Assembly: GCA_025989215.1 (NCBI GenBank)
Contig: JAPDNP010000002.1
Location: 124,001 to 188,000, forward strand
Direction of reading: 5' to 3'
DNA length: 64,000 nucleotides
DNA from: Neisseriaceae bacterium JH1-16
GTDB taxonomy: Bacteria; Pseudomonadota; Gammaproteobacteria; Burkholderiales; Chromobacteriaceae
In this document: piece after piece, positions 1 to 9,032 of the stretch
Position numbering within the stretch: the stretch's first letter is position 1
Layout: every line of letters begins with the position of its first letter
Made by a program: the position numbers and the translations under genes
The notes under the pieces: model-generated
Told to the model about the DNA's origin: nothing
Seen by the model: the letters and a program-made list of their open reading frames with translations, nothing else
The model's database searches: none

Positions 1-1094
1 CCGAAGAAGCCGAAGGTCATCAGCCCGAACCAGTTGAACAGCGCCGCGGCGCCGCGCTTCAGGGTATCGAGCTCTACCGCCGCCATCAGCGCCATCGGCA
101 ACAGCAGCGGCATCGCGTATTCCGGCGCCTGACGGTCGGACAGCGTCAGCAGGATCAGCACCACCGCGAAGAACATCAGCGGCAGTTGCAGCATCGGGCT
201 GTTCAGGTCGCGTCGGCGATGCAGGGCCCAGGCGGCCAGCGGCCAGGCCGGGAAGCAGTACCAGAACACCACTTTCGGGTAGTAGCCCAGCTCGTGGAAC
301 AGGCTGATGTGGCCGATGCCGTTGAGCGGCCCCAGCGCATAGTAATTCCACCACTGGGCGAACTCGGCCGGATGCACCTTGGCGAACGCCATCGGCCAGA
401 TCAGCGCCAGCGGCACGGCGATCAGCAGCGCCAGGATCAGCGTGATCGCGTAGCTCTTGTTGCGCCAGGCCGAGAACGCCGGCAGCAGCGCCGCCACGCT
501 GGCGATCAGCACCACCTCCAACAGGCTGGTCGACAGGAAGGTCACCACCAGCCCGACGCCCAGGATCGCCCCGGCCAGGCCCGGCGAGGTCAAGGCCAGC
601 GCCAAGGCGTAGAAGGCAGCGGCGAAGCCTGCGAAGCCGGCGACGATCGGGTTCATCTGGTGGCCGGTAGCGATCAGGCCGATGCAGCCGATCAGGATCA
701 GCACCACGCTGCGGCCATGGCGGCGGCCGATCAGCAAGCGCCCCGCCCCGCCCATCAGCGTCAGCGCGATCGCCATGAAGAACGGCGTGGCAAGGCGCGC
801 CGCGTCGGGCATGGTCAGCAGCCACGGCGAGAACAGCTTCACGAAGCCGGCGGCGACCCAGTAATAGAGCGGCGGCGACTCCAGGTGCGGAATGCCCTGG
901 GTGGTCGGCAGCAGCCAGTTGTGACTGCTGAGCATGCCCTGCACCACCGCGGTGGCGAACGGCTCGACCGGCTTCCACGGGTCGTGGCCGATGATGCCCG
1001 GCCACAGCCAGATAAAGGTCAGCAATAGCAGCAACCAAGGCTTCTCGGTCGGCTTGGCGAGATTGGGGTCCTGCGGAGGGGTATACGTGAGCAT
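1..1094 (-). CDS. ArnT-like family 39 glycosyltransferase (partial, C-terminus off the left edge)
   Basis: The reading frame opens at an ATG at 1094 and stays open to base 1, so about 364 residues of the N-terminal part are present. It is an integral membrane protein: a first hydrophobic segment (about residues 20-36) is followed by a periplasmic loop containing HDPWKPVEP and, further on, PPLYYW. This arrangement is typical of the lipid-linked-sugar transferases related to ArnT and protein O-mannosyltransferases, where acidic residues in this first loop are catalytic. Many further hydrophobic helices follow. The donor is probably a polyprenyl-phosphate sugar and the acceptor lipid A or another envelope glycan, but the sequence does not show which. 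The family is well supported; the substrate is unknown. Confidence 0.8.
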   Translation of the reverse strand, partial: MLTYTPPQDPNLAKPTEKPWLLLLLTFIWLWPGIIGHDPWKPVEPFATAVVQGMLSSHNWLLPTTQGIPHLESPPLYYWVAAGFVKLFSPWLLTMPDAARLATPFFMAIALTLMGGAGRLLIGRRHGRSVVLILIGCIGLIATGHQMNPIVAGFAGFAAAFYALALALTSPGLAGAILGVGLVVTFLSTSLLEVVLIASVAALLPAFSAWRNKSYAITLILALLIAVPLALIWPMAFAKVHPAEFAQWWNYYALGPLNGIGHISLFHELGYYPKVVFWYCFPAWPLAAWALHRRRDLNSPMLQLPLMFFAVVLILLTLSDRQAPEYAMPLLLPMALMAAVELDTLKRGAAALFNWFGLMTFGFF

Positions 1095-1305
1095 GGGCGT
1101 AAGGATAACGGCAGTGAGAACGATGCGCACCCCATGCCATCAACAAAACGTGGCTAGGCCAAAAAACGGCACGATAACGGTTGATCCGGGCGGGCTTGCA
1201 CCCCGCTCCGACACACCTCGTCCGTGCATCAATATGTGAGGCCAAACAGCAGGCCTGCTGCGCTAAGACGCCGGCAGCCGGTGCAAGGTTCATACCTCGA
1301 ACAAA

Positions 1306-1334
1306 CAAAAAAGGCAGCCAAGGCTGCCTTTTTC
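1306..1334 (-). terminator. Intrinsic terminator of rpmE
   Basis: A hairpin with the stem GGCAGCC / GGCTGCC and a two-base loop is flanked by A and T runs on both sides, so it can stop transcription from either strand. It lies just downstream of the rpmE stop codon. Confidence 0.8.
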
Positions 1335-1351
1335 GGTGCATGTCAGCGAGA

Positions 1352-1567
1352 TTAACGCTTGAACATGTTGCCGTATTTCTGCTGGAACTTGTCCACGCGA
1401 CCGGCGGTGTCAACGATCTTCTGCTTACCGGTGTAGAACGGGTGGCACAGCGAGCACACTTCGATGTGGAAGCTGTCTTTAGCCATCGTCGACTTGGTGG
1501 CGAATTGGTTACCGCACGAGCAGGTCACGGCAACTTCGGTGTAATTCGGGTGAATACCAGTTTTCAT
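1352..1567 (-). CDS. rpmE: 50S ribosomal protein L31, zinc-binding (C+) form
   Basis: The 71-residue product begins [12 protein letters not shown] and has the full length of bacterial L31. Cysteines at 16 and 18 (CSC) and 38 and 41 (CSLC) form the zinc-binding set of the C+ paralogue. Such proteins hold zinc under replete conditions and are replaced by a zinc-free paralogue when zinc is scarce; no paralogue is in the window. L31 bridges the large and small ribosomal subunits. The gene stands alone, with a good promoter upstream and an intrinsic terminator downstream. Confidence 0.97.
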   Translation of the reverse strand: MKTGIHPNYTEVAVTCSCGNQFATKSTMAKDSFHIEVCSLCHPFYTGKQKIVDTAGRVDKFQQKYGNMFKR

Positions 1568-1625
1568 TTTGGGTTCCTTTGGTAAACGGGTACAGGGGTT
1601 GTGCCTATACCGCTAAGAGCGTTGC

Positions 1626-1654
1626 ATTATGCTCGGCCTGTTGTCACTTGGCAA
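1626..1654 (-). promoter_or_regulatory. Probable sigma-70 promoter of rpmE
   Basis: Read on the minus strand, a TTGCCA -35 element is followed after exactly 17 bases by a CATAAT -10 element. Transcription would start near 1618, about 50 bases upstream of the rpmE start codon. The match is by eye only. Confidence 0.5.
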
Positions 1655-1673
1655 GCGTCGGCCGAAAAGCCGC

Positions 1674-3053
1674 TCAGGCACGGCGCCAGGTGGTGCCCTG
1701 TGCGCCGTCCTCCAGGATCACGCCGCTGTTGTGCAGCTCGTCGCGGATGCGGTCCGACTCGGCCCAGTTCTTCGCCGCGCGCGCATCCTTGCGCGCCTGG
1801 ATCAGCGCCTCGATCGCCTCGGCCGACAGCTCGTCCGCACCGGCACCGACGCCGTCCTGCAGGAAGGCAACCGGGTCGCGCTGCAACAGGCCGAGCACGC
1901 CGCCCAGTGCCTTCAGCTGCGCCGCCAGCGCCGCCGAGTGGCTGCGGTTCACTTCGCCGGCCAGCTCGAACAGCACCGCCATCGCCTCGACGGTGTTGAA
2001 GTCGTCGTCCATCGCCGCCTTGAAGCACTGCGCCTGCGGCGAATCCCAGTCAACCTTCACGTCGCCCGACACCGGCACATTCTTCAGCGCGGTGTAGAGG
2101 CGGGTCAGCGAACCTTTGGCGTCGTCGAGGTGCGCGTCCGAATAGTTCAGCGGGCTGCGGTAATGGGCGCGCAGGATGAAGTAGCGCACCACTTCGGCGT
2201 CGTATTTCTCCAGCACTTCGCGGATGGTGAAGAAGTTGCCCAGGCTCTTGGACATCTTCTCGTTGTCGACGCGGATGAAGCCGTTGTGCAGCCAGTAATT
2301 GACGAAGGCGTGGTCATGCGCTCCTTCGGACTGGGCGATCTCGTTCTCGTGGTGCGGGAACTGCAGGTCGGCGCCGCCGCCGTGGATGTCGAAGTGTTCA
2401 CCCAGCAGCTCTTCGCTCATCACCGAGCACTCGATGTGCCAGCCCGGACGACCCTCGCCCCACGGGCTGGTCCAGGACGGCTCGCCCAGCTTGGCGGCCT
2501 TCCACAGCACGAAGTCGAGCGGGTCGCGCTTGTAGGGGTCGACGTCGACGCGCTCGCCGGCGCGCAGGTCGTCCAGCGACTTGCCCGACAGCTTGCCGTA
2601 GCCCTTGAACTCGCGCACCGCGTAGTAAACGTCGCCGTTGCTGGCCGGGTAGGCCTTACCGTTGGCGATCAGCTGTTCGATCATCGCGATCATGCCCGGC
2701 ACGTAGGCGGTGGCGCGCGGCTCGTGATCGGGCTTCAGCGCGCCCAGGCGTTCGAAGTCCTCGTCCATCGCGGCGATGAAGCGACCGGTCAGCGCTTCGA
2801 TCGGCTCGTTGTTCTCGGCGGCGCGACGGATGATCTTGTCGTCGATGTCGGTGATGTTGCGCACATAGGTCAGATCGTAGCCTTCGGCACGCAGCCAACG
2901 GCTCACCATGTCGAACACCACGATCATCCGCGCGTGCCCCAGGTGACAGTAGTCGTACACCGTCATGCCGCAAACGTACATGCGTACTTTGCCGGGCTCG
3001 ATCGGTTTGAAGACTTCTTTCTGTCGGGACAGGGTGTTGAACAGGGTCAGCAT
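1674..3053 (-). CDS. cysS: Cysteine-tRNA ligase
   Basis: This 459-residue protein has the length and motifs of class I cysteinyl-tRNA synthetase, which charges tRNA-Cys in the cytoplasm. The HIGH signature is HLGH at residues 37-40 and the KMSKS signature is at 266-270. The catalytic zinc ligands are all present: C28, C209, H234 and E238. The start at [11 protein letters not shown] agrees with the family. The gene is followed on the same strand by rpmE with about 100 bases between them. Identification is certain. Confidence 0.98.
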   Translation of the reverse strand: MLTLFNTLSRQKEVFKPIEPGKVRMYVCGMTVYDYCHLGHARMIVVFDMVSRWLRAEGYDLTYVRNITDIDDKIIRRAAENNEPIEALTGRFIAAMDEDFERLGALKPDHEPRATAYVPGMIAMIEQLIANGKAYPASNGDVYYAVREFKGYGKLSGKSLDDLRAGERVDVDPYKRDPLDFVLWKAAKLGEPSWTSPWGEGRPGWHIECSVMSEELLGEHFDIHGGGADLQFPHHENEIAQSEGAHDHAFVNYWLHNGFIRVDNEKMSKSLGNFFTIREVLEKYDAEVVRYFILRAHYRSPLNYSDAHLDDAKGSLTRLYTALKNVPVSGDVKVDWDSPQAQCFKAAMDDDFNTVEAMAVLFELAGEVNRSHSAALAAQLKALGGVLGLLQRDPVAFLQDGVGAGADELSAEAIEALIQARKDARAAKNWAESDRIRDELHNSGVILEDGAQGTTWRRA

Positions 3054-3190
3054 GGTGAACAGTCTGTTAGCGGTCGGTAAACGAATATTCTAACAGAGCT
3101 TGTCAAGCGGCCGGAACCGCGCGCGCCGGCCAGCCCCTTTCCCGTGCCCGACGGCGCGCGATTGCGCCGCTTTACTTTTGCACTCCAAAT

Positions 3191-3218
3191 GAAAAAAGCG
3201 GGCATCGCGCCCGCTTTC
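3191..3218 (-). terminator. Intrinsic terminator of glnS
   Basis: The stem GCGGGC / GCCCGC, lengthened by AAA-TTT pairs, ends on the minus strand in a T run. It sits about 20 bases beyond the glnS stop codon. Confidence 0.8.
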
Positions 3219-3239
3219 CTGTGCTAGTTCACGACTGGT

Positions 3240-4925
3240 TTACTTGCTCCAGCTGTCTTTCAGACCCACCGTGCGGTTGAACACCGCCTTCTTGCCCGGC
3301 TGGTGATCGCGACGGTCGGTAACGAAGTAACCGATGCGTTCGAACTGGTAGCGCGACTCCGGCGGCAGATCCAGCACCACCGGCTCGATGTAACCGGTTA
3401 CCACGCTCAGCGATTCCGGATTGAGGAACTGCACGAAGTCGACATACTCGCCGTCTTCACCGCGCACAGCGTCCGGGCGGGCTTCGGTGAACAGGCGGTC
3501 GTACAGGCGCACATCGGCCTCGACCGCGTGTTCGGCCGACACCCAGTGGATCACGCCCTTCACCTTGCGGCCTTCCGGGTTCTTGCCCAGCGTGTCGTGG
3601 TCGATCGAGCACTTCAGTTCGACGATCTTGCCGTCGGCGTCCTTGATCACTTCCTCGCACTTGATCACGTAGGAGTAGCGCAGGCGCACTTCACCCCCGG
3701 CGGTCAGGCGCTGCCATTTCGGCGGCGGCACTTCGGCGAAGTCGTCGCGCTCGATGTAGATCTCGCGGGCGATCGGCACGTCGCGCTCGCCGAATTCCGG
3801 ATGGTGCGGGTGGAACGGCGCGCTGCGGCTGGCGGTGACGCCGGCTTCGAAGTTGGTCAGCGTGACCTTGATCGGGTCGAGTACCGCCATCACGCGCGGG
3901 CTGGAGCCTTCCAGCTCCTCGCGCACCGCGCCTTCCAGCACGCTCATGTCGATGATGTTTTCCGACTTGGACACGCCGATGCGCTGCGCGAACAGCTTCA
4001 GGCCCGACGGGGTGTAGCCGCGACGACGCATGCCCGACACGGTCGGCATGCGCGGGTCGTCCCAGCCGCTCACCAGGTTTTCGGTGACCAGGCGATTGAG
4101 CTTGCGCTTCGAGGTGATCGCGTACAGCAGATGCAGGCGCGAGAACTCGTACTGGCGCGGGTGGCAGCCGATGCTGATGTTATCGAGCACCCAGTCGTAC
4201 AGCGGGCGGTGGTCTTCGAATTCGAGCGAGCACAGCGAGTGGGTGATGCCTTCCAGCGCATCGGAGATGCAGTGGGTGTAGTCGTACATCGGGTAGATGC
4301 ACCACTTGTCGCCGGTACGGTGGTGGTGGGCACGGCGGATGCGGTAGATCGCCGGGTCGCGCAGATTGATGTTGCCCGAGCTCATGTCGATCTTCAGGCG
4401 CAGCGTCTTGCTGCCGTCCGGGAACTCGCCGTCACGCATGCGGGTGAACAGGTCGAGGTTTTCTTCGGGCGAGCGGTCGCGGAACGGGCTGTTCTTGCCC
4501 GGCTCTGTCAGGCTGCCGCGGTAGGCGCGCATCTCTTCGGCGGTCAGGTCGTCGACATAGGCCTTGCCCGCCTTGATCAGTTCGACGGCGAAGTCGTACA
4601 GCGCGTCGAAATAGTTCGAGGCGAAGCGCACATCGTCATTCCACTCGAACTGCAGCCAGTGGATGTCTTCCTTGATCGCCTGAACGTATTCGTCCGACTC
4701 CTTCTCAGGGTTGGTGTCGTCGAAGCGCAGATTGCACAGACCCTGATAGTCCTCGGCCAAGCCGAAGTTGATGCAGATCGCCTTGACGTGACCAACGTGC
4801 AGGTAGCCGTTCGGCTCCGGCGGGAAGCGGGTCACGATGCTCTGGTGCTTACCCGAGGCGAGGTCTTCGTCGATGATGTTGCGAATGAAATTGCTGATTA
4901 CCGGCGCGTTGGTTTCCGTGCTCAT
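3240..4925 (-). CDS. glnS: Glutamine-tRNA ligase
   Basis: The 561-residue product is a class I glutaminyl-tRNA synthetase. [12 protein letters not shown] at residues 35-46 is the HIGH region and TSKRK at 271-275 is the KMSKS equivalent, as in gamma- and betaproteobacterial GlnRS. The frame is open 31 codons further upstream, but the ATG at 4925 (MSTETNAP) gives the normal length, and the extra residues look random. A TACAAT box at 4961-4966 on the minus strand could be its -10 element, although no good -35 is visible. The presence of GlnRS means Gln-tRNA can be made directly here. The preceding ABC permease genes lie on the same strand about 80 bases upstream. Confidence 0.97.
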   Translation of the reverse strand: MSTETNAPVISNFIRNIIDEDLASGKHQSIVTRFPPEPNGYLHVGHVKAICINFGLAEDYQGLCNLRFDDTNPEKESDEYVQAIKEDIHWLQFEWNDDVRFASNYFDALYDFAVELIKAGKAYVDDLTAEEMRAYRGSLTEPGKNSPFRDRSPEENLDLFTRMRDGEFPDGSKTLRLKIDMSSGNINLRDPAIYRIRRAHHHRTGDKWCIYPMYDYTHCISDALEGITHSLCSLEFEDHRPLYDWVLDNISIGCHPRQYEFSRLHLLYAITSKRKLNRLVTENLVSGWDDPRMPTVSGMRRRGYTPSGLKLFAQRIGVSKSENIIDMSVLEGAVREELEGSSPRVMAVLDPIKVTLTNFEAGVTASRSAPFHPHHPEFGERDVPIAREIYIERDDFAEVPPPKWQRLTAGGEVRLRYSYVIKCEEVIKDADGKIVELKCSIDHDTLGKNPEGRKVKGVIHWVSAEHAVEADVRLYDRLFTEARPDAVRGEDGEYVDFVQFLNPESLSVVTGYIEPVVLDLPPESRYQFERIGYFVTDRRDHQPGKKAVFNRTVGLKDSWSK

Positions 4926-5007
4926 CGTCAAGAATATTAGGCGAGAAGAGTAATCGAATGATTGTACCGCAAGCGGCCGGCTGCTGCCGAGCCGCCCGCG
5001 CAAGCGT

Positions 5008-5688
5008 TCATGCCACACGCAAGCGCCGGCTCCAGTGCGCCGCCGCCAACTGCAGCGAACTGCAGAGCAAAAAGTACATCAGCCCGACGAACAGGAACAC
5101 CTCGGTCGGGTAGACCAGCGTGCGGTTATTGAGCTGGGTGGCGACATAGGTCAGCTCGCTGACGCCGACGATATAGGCGAGCGAAGTGTCCTTGATCAGC
5201 GCCACCCACTGGTTGACGAAGGACGGCAGCATCATGCGCAGCGCCTGCGGCAGCGCGATCAGCCGCAGCGTCTGCCAGCGGCTCAAGCCCAAAGACAACC
5301 CAGCCTGCCACTGCCCACGCCCCACTGCCGCCAGGCCCGCCGCCGCCCCGTGCGCCAGATACGCGCCGCCGATCAGCGCCAGCGCCGCGACCACGGTGGC
5401 GATCTCGGGGATGTCGACGCCAAACAGGATGGGCAGCAGGAAATAAGCCCAGAAGATCAGCATCAGCACCGGTATCGCGCGCAGGAAGCCGACCAGCGCC
5501 GCCAACAGCCGCTTCGGCCAACCTTGCCACATCGTCAGCGCCACGCCGCCGGCGACGCCGAGCAGCGCCGAGCCGAGCCCGGCGAGACTCGCCAGCAGCA
5601 GGGTCAGCGCCAGGCCGCCGAGCGGGCCATTGGGATACGCGCCCCACAGCAAGGTCGGCAGATTATCGAGGATCAGTTGCGCATTCAT
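5008..5688 (-). CDS. Polar amino-acid ABC transporter permease (GltK/HisM type)
   Basis: The 226-residue membrane protein is the second of two permeases. It carries the binding-protein-dependent transport inner-membrane motif near its C-terminal third ([18 protein letters not shown]), which contacts the ATPase. The ATG at 5688 overlaps the stop of the preceding permease by four bases (ATGA), so the two are translationally coupled. The longer open frame upstream is out of register with any family member. Together with the binding protein it would import a polar amino acid such as glutamate, aspartate or glutamine; which one is not shown. No ATPase gene follows: the next gene is glnS. Confidence 0.88.
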   Translation of the reverse strand: MNAQLILDNLPTLLWGAYPNGPLGGLALTLLLASLAGLGSALLGVAGGVALTMWQGWPKRLLAALVGFLRAIPVLMLIFWAYFLLPILFGVDIPEIATVVAALALIGGAYLAHGAAAGLAAVGRGQWQAGLSLGLSRWQTLRLIALPQALRMMLPSFVNQWVALIKDTSLAYIVGVSELTYVATQLNNRTLVYPTEVFLFVGLMYFLLCSSLQLAAAHWSRRLRVA

Positions 5689-6434
5689 CGCCGCCCCACC
5701 CCGACCGGCGCCCAACGTCCCTGGCGCAGTTGCTGCAGCACCAGCTCGATCGCCACGATGATGGCGATATAGAACAGCGTCGCCACGCCGAAGGCCTGGA
5801 AGGTCTTCAGCGTTTCGGTCTCGATCTGGCGTGAGGTATAGGACAACTCGACCACGCCGATCGCCATCGTCAGCGAGGTGTTTTTCACCACGTTCATGTA
5901 CTGGCCAAACAAGGGCGGCAGCGCGATGCGCAGCGCCTGCGGCAGGATCACCCAGCGCATCGCCTGCCAACCGCTCAGCCCCAGCGCCGCGGCGGCCTGA
6001 CGTTGGCCGAACGGCACGCCGCGGATGCCGGCGCGGATCTCCTCAGCGATAAAGCTGGCCGAATAGAGGCTCAGGCCGAACAGGCCGGCGATGAACTCGA
6101 AGCTCGGCCACGGCAGCGTCCAGCCGGCGGCGAGCGTCAGCGCACGCGGGGTGTTGAGCCACTCGACGGCCTGCGCGGGCAGCAGACTGCTGGCACCGAA
6201 ATACCAGAACAGCAACTGCACCAAGAGCGGGGTGTTGCGAAATACAGTCTGGTAGGCCAGCGCGGCCAGGCTCAGCACGCGCCGGCGGCTATCGCGCAGC
6301 GCGGCGAGCAACAGGCCGAACACGGTGGCGGCCAGCGCCACCAACAGGGACAGGAACAGCGTTTCCAGCACGCCCCACAACATCCAGTTGAGGTACTTGG
6401 GGGCGAGCCAGTCGATCGGGGGTAAAGACAGCAT
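5685..6434 (-). CDS. Polar amino-acid ABC transporter permease (GltJ/HisQ type)
   Basis: The product is an inner-membrane permease of about 249 residues with the family motif LPQALRIALPPLFGQYMN and a typical N-terminal amphipathic stretch before the first helix (WLAPKYLNWMLWGV). The frame is open to a GTG at 6476, but that codon lies inside a strong hairpin, so I prefer the ATG at 6434 (MLSLPPIDW). It is the first permease of the binding protein-permease-permease operon and overlaps the next gene by four bases. Confidence in the family is high; the start is uncertain. Confidence 0.87.
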   Translation of the reverse strand: MLSLPPIDWLAPKYLNWMLWGVLETLFLSLLVALAATVFGLLLAALRDSRRRVLSLAALAYQTVFRNTPLLVQLLFWYFGASSLLPAQAVEWLNTPRALTLAAGWTLPWPSFEFIAGLFGLSLYSASFIAEEIRAGIRGVPFGQRQAAAALGLSGWQAMRWVILPQALRIALPPLFGQYMNVVKNTSLTMAIGVVELSYTSRQIETETLKTFQAFGVATLFYIAIIVAIELVLQQLRQGRWAPVGVGRR

Positions 6435-6459
6435 GGCGGGCAATTCAGGCAGCAGGAAA

Positions 6460-6492
6460 ACGGCAAAAGGCAGCACGGCGTGCCGTGCTGCC
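6460..6492 (-). terminator. Strong hairpin between binding protein and permease genes
   Basis: An 11-base perfect stem (GGCAGCACGGC / GCCGTGCTGCC) with a two-base loop is followed on the minus strand by TTTTGCCGTTTT. It lies between the binding-protein gene and its permeases. Such hairpins usually attenuate read-through, so that the binding protein is made in excess. Confidence 0.6.
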
Positions 6493-6511
6493 CGTCATGG
6501 CAGGGGGTCGA

Positions 6512-7312
6512 TCAGGCCTTGTCGCCGATCTTGAAGGTGCGCGGCAGCGGCGCCGGAGTGGTCGGGCCGAACCAGCGATCGTAGATCGTCTTGGCCTGGC
6601 CGCTCTTTTCCAGCTCGGTCAGCGTGGCGTTGACCTCTTTCAACAGGCGTGTCTCGCCCTTGGCCACGCCGATGCCCTGGTACTCGCGGGTCAGGTGGAA
6701 CGGCGCCAGTTCGTACTTGTCCTTGTCCGGCACCTTGGCCAGCAGCGCCACCAGCTTGGCGTCGTCCTGGGTGATCGCCTGCACATTGCCGTTGCGCAGC
6801 GCGGCCAGCGCCAGCGGAGTGTCGTCATAGGCGATCACCTTGGCGGTCGGATACTTCTCGCGCAGGGTGACTTCCTGGGTGGTGCCCTTGTCGGCGCCGA
6901 TGCGCAGCTTGCCGATATCGGCAGGCTGCTTCAGCAGGCCCTTCTTGGCGATGAACTGCTGGCCGGTGGCGAAGTACGGGGTGCTGAAGTCGAGCTGCTT
7001 GGCGCGCTCGTCGGTAATGGTGAAGTTGGCGGCAACCAAGTCGACCTTGTTCGACACCAGCAGTGGAATGCGGTTGGCCGGGTTGGTCGAGCGCAACTCC
7101 AGCTTCACGCCCAGCTTCTTGGCGATCGCCTGGGCGTAATCCACGTCGAGGCCCTGCTGCTTATTGGCGGCATCGACAAAGCCGAACGGCGGGTTGCTGT
7201 CGAACACGGCGACGCGCAGCACACCGGCTTTCTTGATGTCGTCGAGCTTGTCGGCGTAAGCGTGGCCGGCGAAGGTGGACAAGAGGGCGAGGAATAGCAG
7301 ACCGCGTTTCAT
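6512..7312 (-). CDS. Periplasmic amino-acid-binding protein of an ABC transporter (family 3)
   Basis: The 266-residue protein begins with a clear signal peptide (MKRGLLFLALLSTFAGHAYA, cleaved before DK). The mature part is a family 3 solute-binding domain, with GVLRVAVFDSNPPFGF near its start, the conserved GLDVDYAQAIAKKLG segment, and a DLVAANFTITDERAKQLDFS stretch typical of polar amino-acid receptors. It captures the substrate in the periplasm and hands it to the two permeases downstream. No lipobox is present, so the protein is soluble. The ligand cannot be read from the sequence. Confidence 0.9.
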   Translation of the reverse strand: MKRGLLFLALLSTFAGHAYADKLDDIKKAGVLRVAVFDSNPPFGFVDAANKQQGLDVDYAQAIAKKLGVKLELRSTNPANRIPLLVSNKVDLVAANFTITDERAKQLDFSTPYFATGQQFIAKKGLLKQPADIGKLRIGADKGTTQEVTLREKYPTAKVIAYDDTPLALAALRNGNVQAITQDDAKLVALLAKVPDKDKYELAPFHLTREYQGIGVAKGETRLLKEVNATLTELEKSGQAKTIYDRWFGPTTPAPLPRTFKIGDKA

Positions 7313-7708
7313 GATGACTCCCTTGAATGGCTGCGCCTAGTCGGCATGGCGACCTTCTGGGTCGGACCGAGCTGCGGCGCGTTTGGCTTTGGTTTCGAAC
7401 TCAAGACAAGGGCATAATAACGATGCGGCATAATAATCAGAAATTATCTAAAACATTATTCATATTCCAATTTACTCTTTTATCTATCGCGACTGAGGCC
7501 CTCCTACCCTTCGTCGACTCAGGCCGCCGCAAGCTTGCGACGTGAAATCACGGGTCTATTGTGAAGTGCGGGTTTGGGATCCGGACGGACGAGCCGGGCG
7601 CAACGCTCCATGGCACTGGGCCGGAGTCACGCCGTGTACCAAGTTGCCAGTGTTCCGTCATCGCCGTACTGTCGACCCCGCCCGCCATTCCTTTCGAGGA
7701 GAAATTCG
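7313..7708. other. Intergenic region between divergent genes, AT-rich core
   Basis: This 396-base gap separates the binding-protein gene (minus) from the DUF1059 gene (plus). About 7405-7490 is much richer in A and T than the rest and repeats CATAATAA twice; it probably holds the divergent promoters. No plausible gene or stable hairpin was seen. Short open frames in it look random. Confidence 0.5.
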
Positions 7709-7921
7709 ATGACGCGCAAGTACATCGACTGCCGCGCGTACCCGAGCGAGAGTCATTGCAGCGTGGCGCTGTGTGCCGACAGTGAGAAGGAATTGCTGGA
7801 GGCGGCGGTGCAACATGCGGTGGCCGTGCATCACCATGAGGACACGCCCGAGTTACGGACCCAATTGAAGCAGCTGTTTAAAGACGGCACGCCGCCACTG
7901 GAAGCACCGAGGGCGGGCTGA
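7709..7921 (+). CDS. DUF1059 domain protein
   Basis: This 70-residue protein begins MTRKYIDCRAYPSESHCSV and continues through LEAAVQHAVAVHHHEDTPEL. That is the pattern of the DUF1059 family, small proteins with conserved cysteines (C8, C17 and C22 here) and a His-rich stretch. Their function is not established; the Cys and His residues suggest metal binding. A good ribosome site (GAGGAGA) seven bases before the ATG fixes the start. An intrinsic terminator follows directly, so it is a single-gene unit. Confidence 0.85.
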   Translation: MTRKYIDCRAYPSESHCSVALCADSEKELLEAAVQHAVAVHHHEDTPELRTQLKQLFKDGTPPLEAPRAG

Positions 7922-7983
7922 CAACCCGGTCGAAGGCAGCAAAGGCGACGACAAGGCAGCAGACATACTCGAAAGGCAACGCA

Positions 7984-8018
7984 GCCAGCCCGGTGAATCA
8001 AGCCGGGCTGTTTATTTG
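7984..8018 (+). terminator. Intrinsic terminator of the DUF1059 gene
   Basis: The hairpin arms AGCCCGG and CCGGGCT are followed by GTTTATTTGT on the plus strand. Confidence 0.7.
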
Positions 8019-8044
8019 TGTGCGCAAGGAACCGGGGGGCTGGT

Positions 8045-8180
8045 AAGAACCTGTTCACGATCTCGCGAACGAAGGGTCAATGGCGCGAAAAAACGAGTGT
8101 ACTCAATAGAGTAGACAAGCATGTTGAGCGGCATTCCAACGCAGGATCACCCGAGTGCAGCAGATCGTGAGCAGGTTCTA
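8045..8180. repeat. Short inverted-terminal-repeat element, family A, copy 1
   Basis: This element of about 136 bases begins AGAACCTGTTCACGATCT and ends with a near-perfect inverted copy of it. It matches the element at 21930-22075 along most of its length, including the shared blocks GCGAACGAAGGGTCA and CAACGCAGGATCACCCGAGT. It encodes no protein and lies between the DUF1059 gene and the 3' end of a GST gene. It looks like a miniature mobile element or a structured intergenic repeat. Confidence 0.85.
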
Positions 8181-8188
8181 AGACGGAC

Positions 8189-8896
8189 TCAACCGGCCAG
8201 CTCGGGGTAGAAGCGCGCGCGCAGACGTTCGACATAGTCGCGCAGATTGGCGTGGCGCTCCGCCTGCTGGCGGATCGGTGTCTCGAACACCGGGCACAGC
8301 GTGCCTGCCACAAAGGCGAATACGCTGGCATCGGCCCCGCACGGCGTGTCGCCGAGCAGATAGGGCTTGTCGCCCAGCAGCGTCGCCACCGCGTCGATGT
8401 CGCGCCCGGCCATCGCGGCGATCTCTTCGGGGCTGTGCCGCCCAATGCCCTGAGCGTGCAGCACTTTGCGCACCTTGCCGCGGATCATCTTCTCCACCAG
8501 CGGACGCAGCGGCGCCGGCACCCGAGCGAAGAAATGGCTCGGCCCGCGCCGGAAGTTGGCGTCGTCCATCCAGCGCGCCTGCACCAGCGCGAAGTACAGG
8601 TGTTCCTCCAGCATCTTTTCCACCGCCCACGCCAGCGCGCGCTCCTCCGGGCCGTAGCCCGCATCGAAATCGATCCGGTGTTGGCTCTCCAGATGCAGGC
8701 GAATCAGCGTCGAGTCGGCCACCTTCACCCCATCGTCGTCGATATAAGGCAGCTTGCCCTTGGGCGCGCCGCGAAACCCGCGCGGGTCGGTGCGGTATGG
8801 CAGGCCGCTCATCTTCAGCAGCAGATCGGCCTTGGTCACGAAGGGGCTGGGATCGGGCAGGCCGAACTGCGGGCCGAAGGTGTACAGAGTGATCAT
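8189..8896 (-). CDS. Glutathione S-transferase family protein (metaxin/FAX-like)
   Basis: The roughly 235-residue product has an N-terminal thioredoxin-like GST domain starting ITLYTFGPQFGLPDPSPF, with GKLPYIDDDG and the following ADSTLI block typical of the GST branch related to metaxin and the failed-axon-connection proteins. A helical C-terminal domain follows, including KPYLLGDTPCGADASVFAF, which corresponds to the conserved SxAD segment of GSTs. The frame is open to 9013, but the ATG at 8896 (or at 8911, MDSVG) gives the normal domain start. The substrate is unknown. It sits alone between a repeat element and the fadL terminator. Confidence 0.85.
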   Translation of the reverse strand: MITLYTFGPQFGLPDPSPFVTKADLLLKMSGLPYRTDPRGFRGAPKGKLPYIDDDGVKVADSTLIRLHLESQHRIDFDAGYGPEERALAWAVEKMLEEHLYFALVQARWMDDANFRRGPSHFFARVPAPLRPLVEKMIRGKVRKVLHAQGIGRHSPEEIAAMAGRDIDAVATLLGDKPYLLGDTPCGADASVFAFVAGTLCPVFETPIRQQAERHANLRDYVERLRARFYPELAG

Positions 8897-8980
8897 GCCG
8901 ACAGAATCCATGGGGACGATGCCAGCAGTGTAGCCAATCGGCCCATCCCGTATCCATTTTTCATGCAGGTATCGGTGGCC

Positions 8981-9010
8981 GCAAAAAAGCCGGGGCATGC
9001 CCCGGCTTTG
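8981..9010 (-). terminator. Intrinsic terminator of the fadL-like gene
   Basis: The perfect stem AAAGCCGGGGC / GCCCCGGCTTT ends on the minus strand in TTTTTTGC. It is followed at 9015 by one copy of the TTCGGCCAA word. Confidence 0.8.
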
Positions 9011-9032
9011 CACTTTCGGCCAACGTTGGCGA

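Noticed and set aside
3303-4940. Long open frame of 545 codons opposite glnS
   Set aside because: It mirrors glnS codon positions in a GC-rich genome and has the valine/arginine/histidine-rich composition of antisense frames; glnS is certain.
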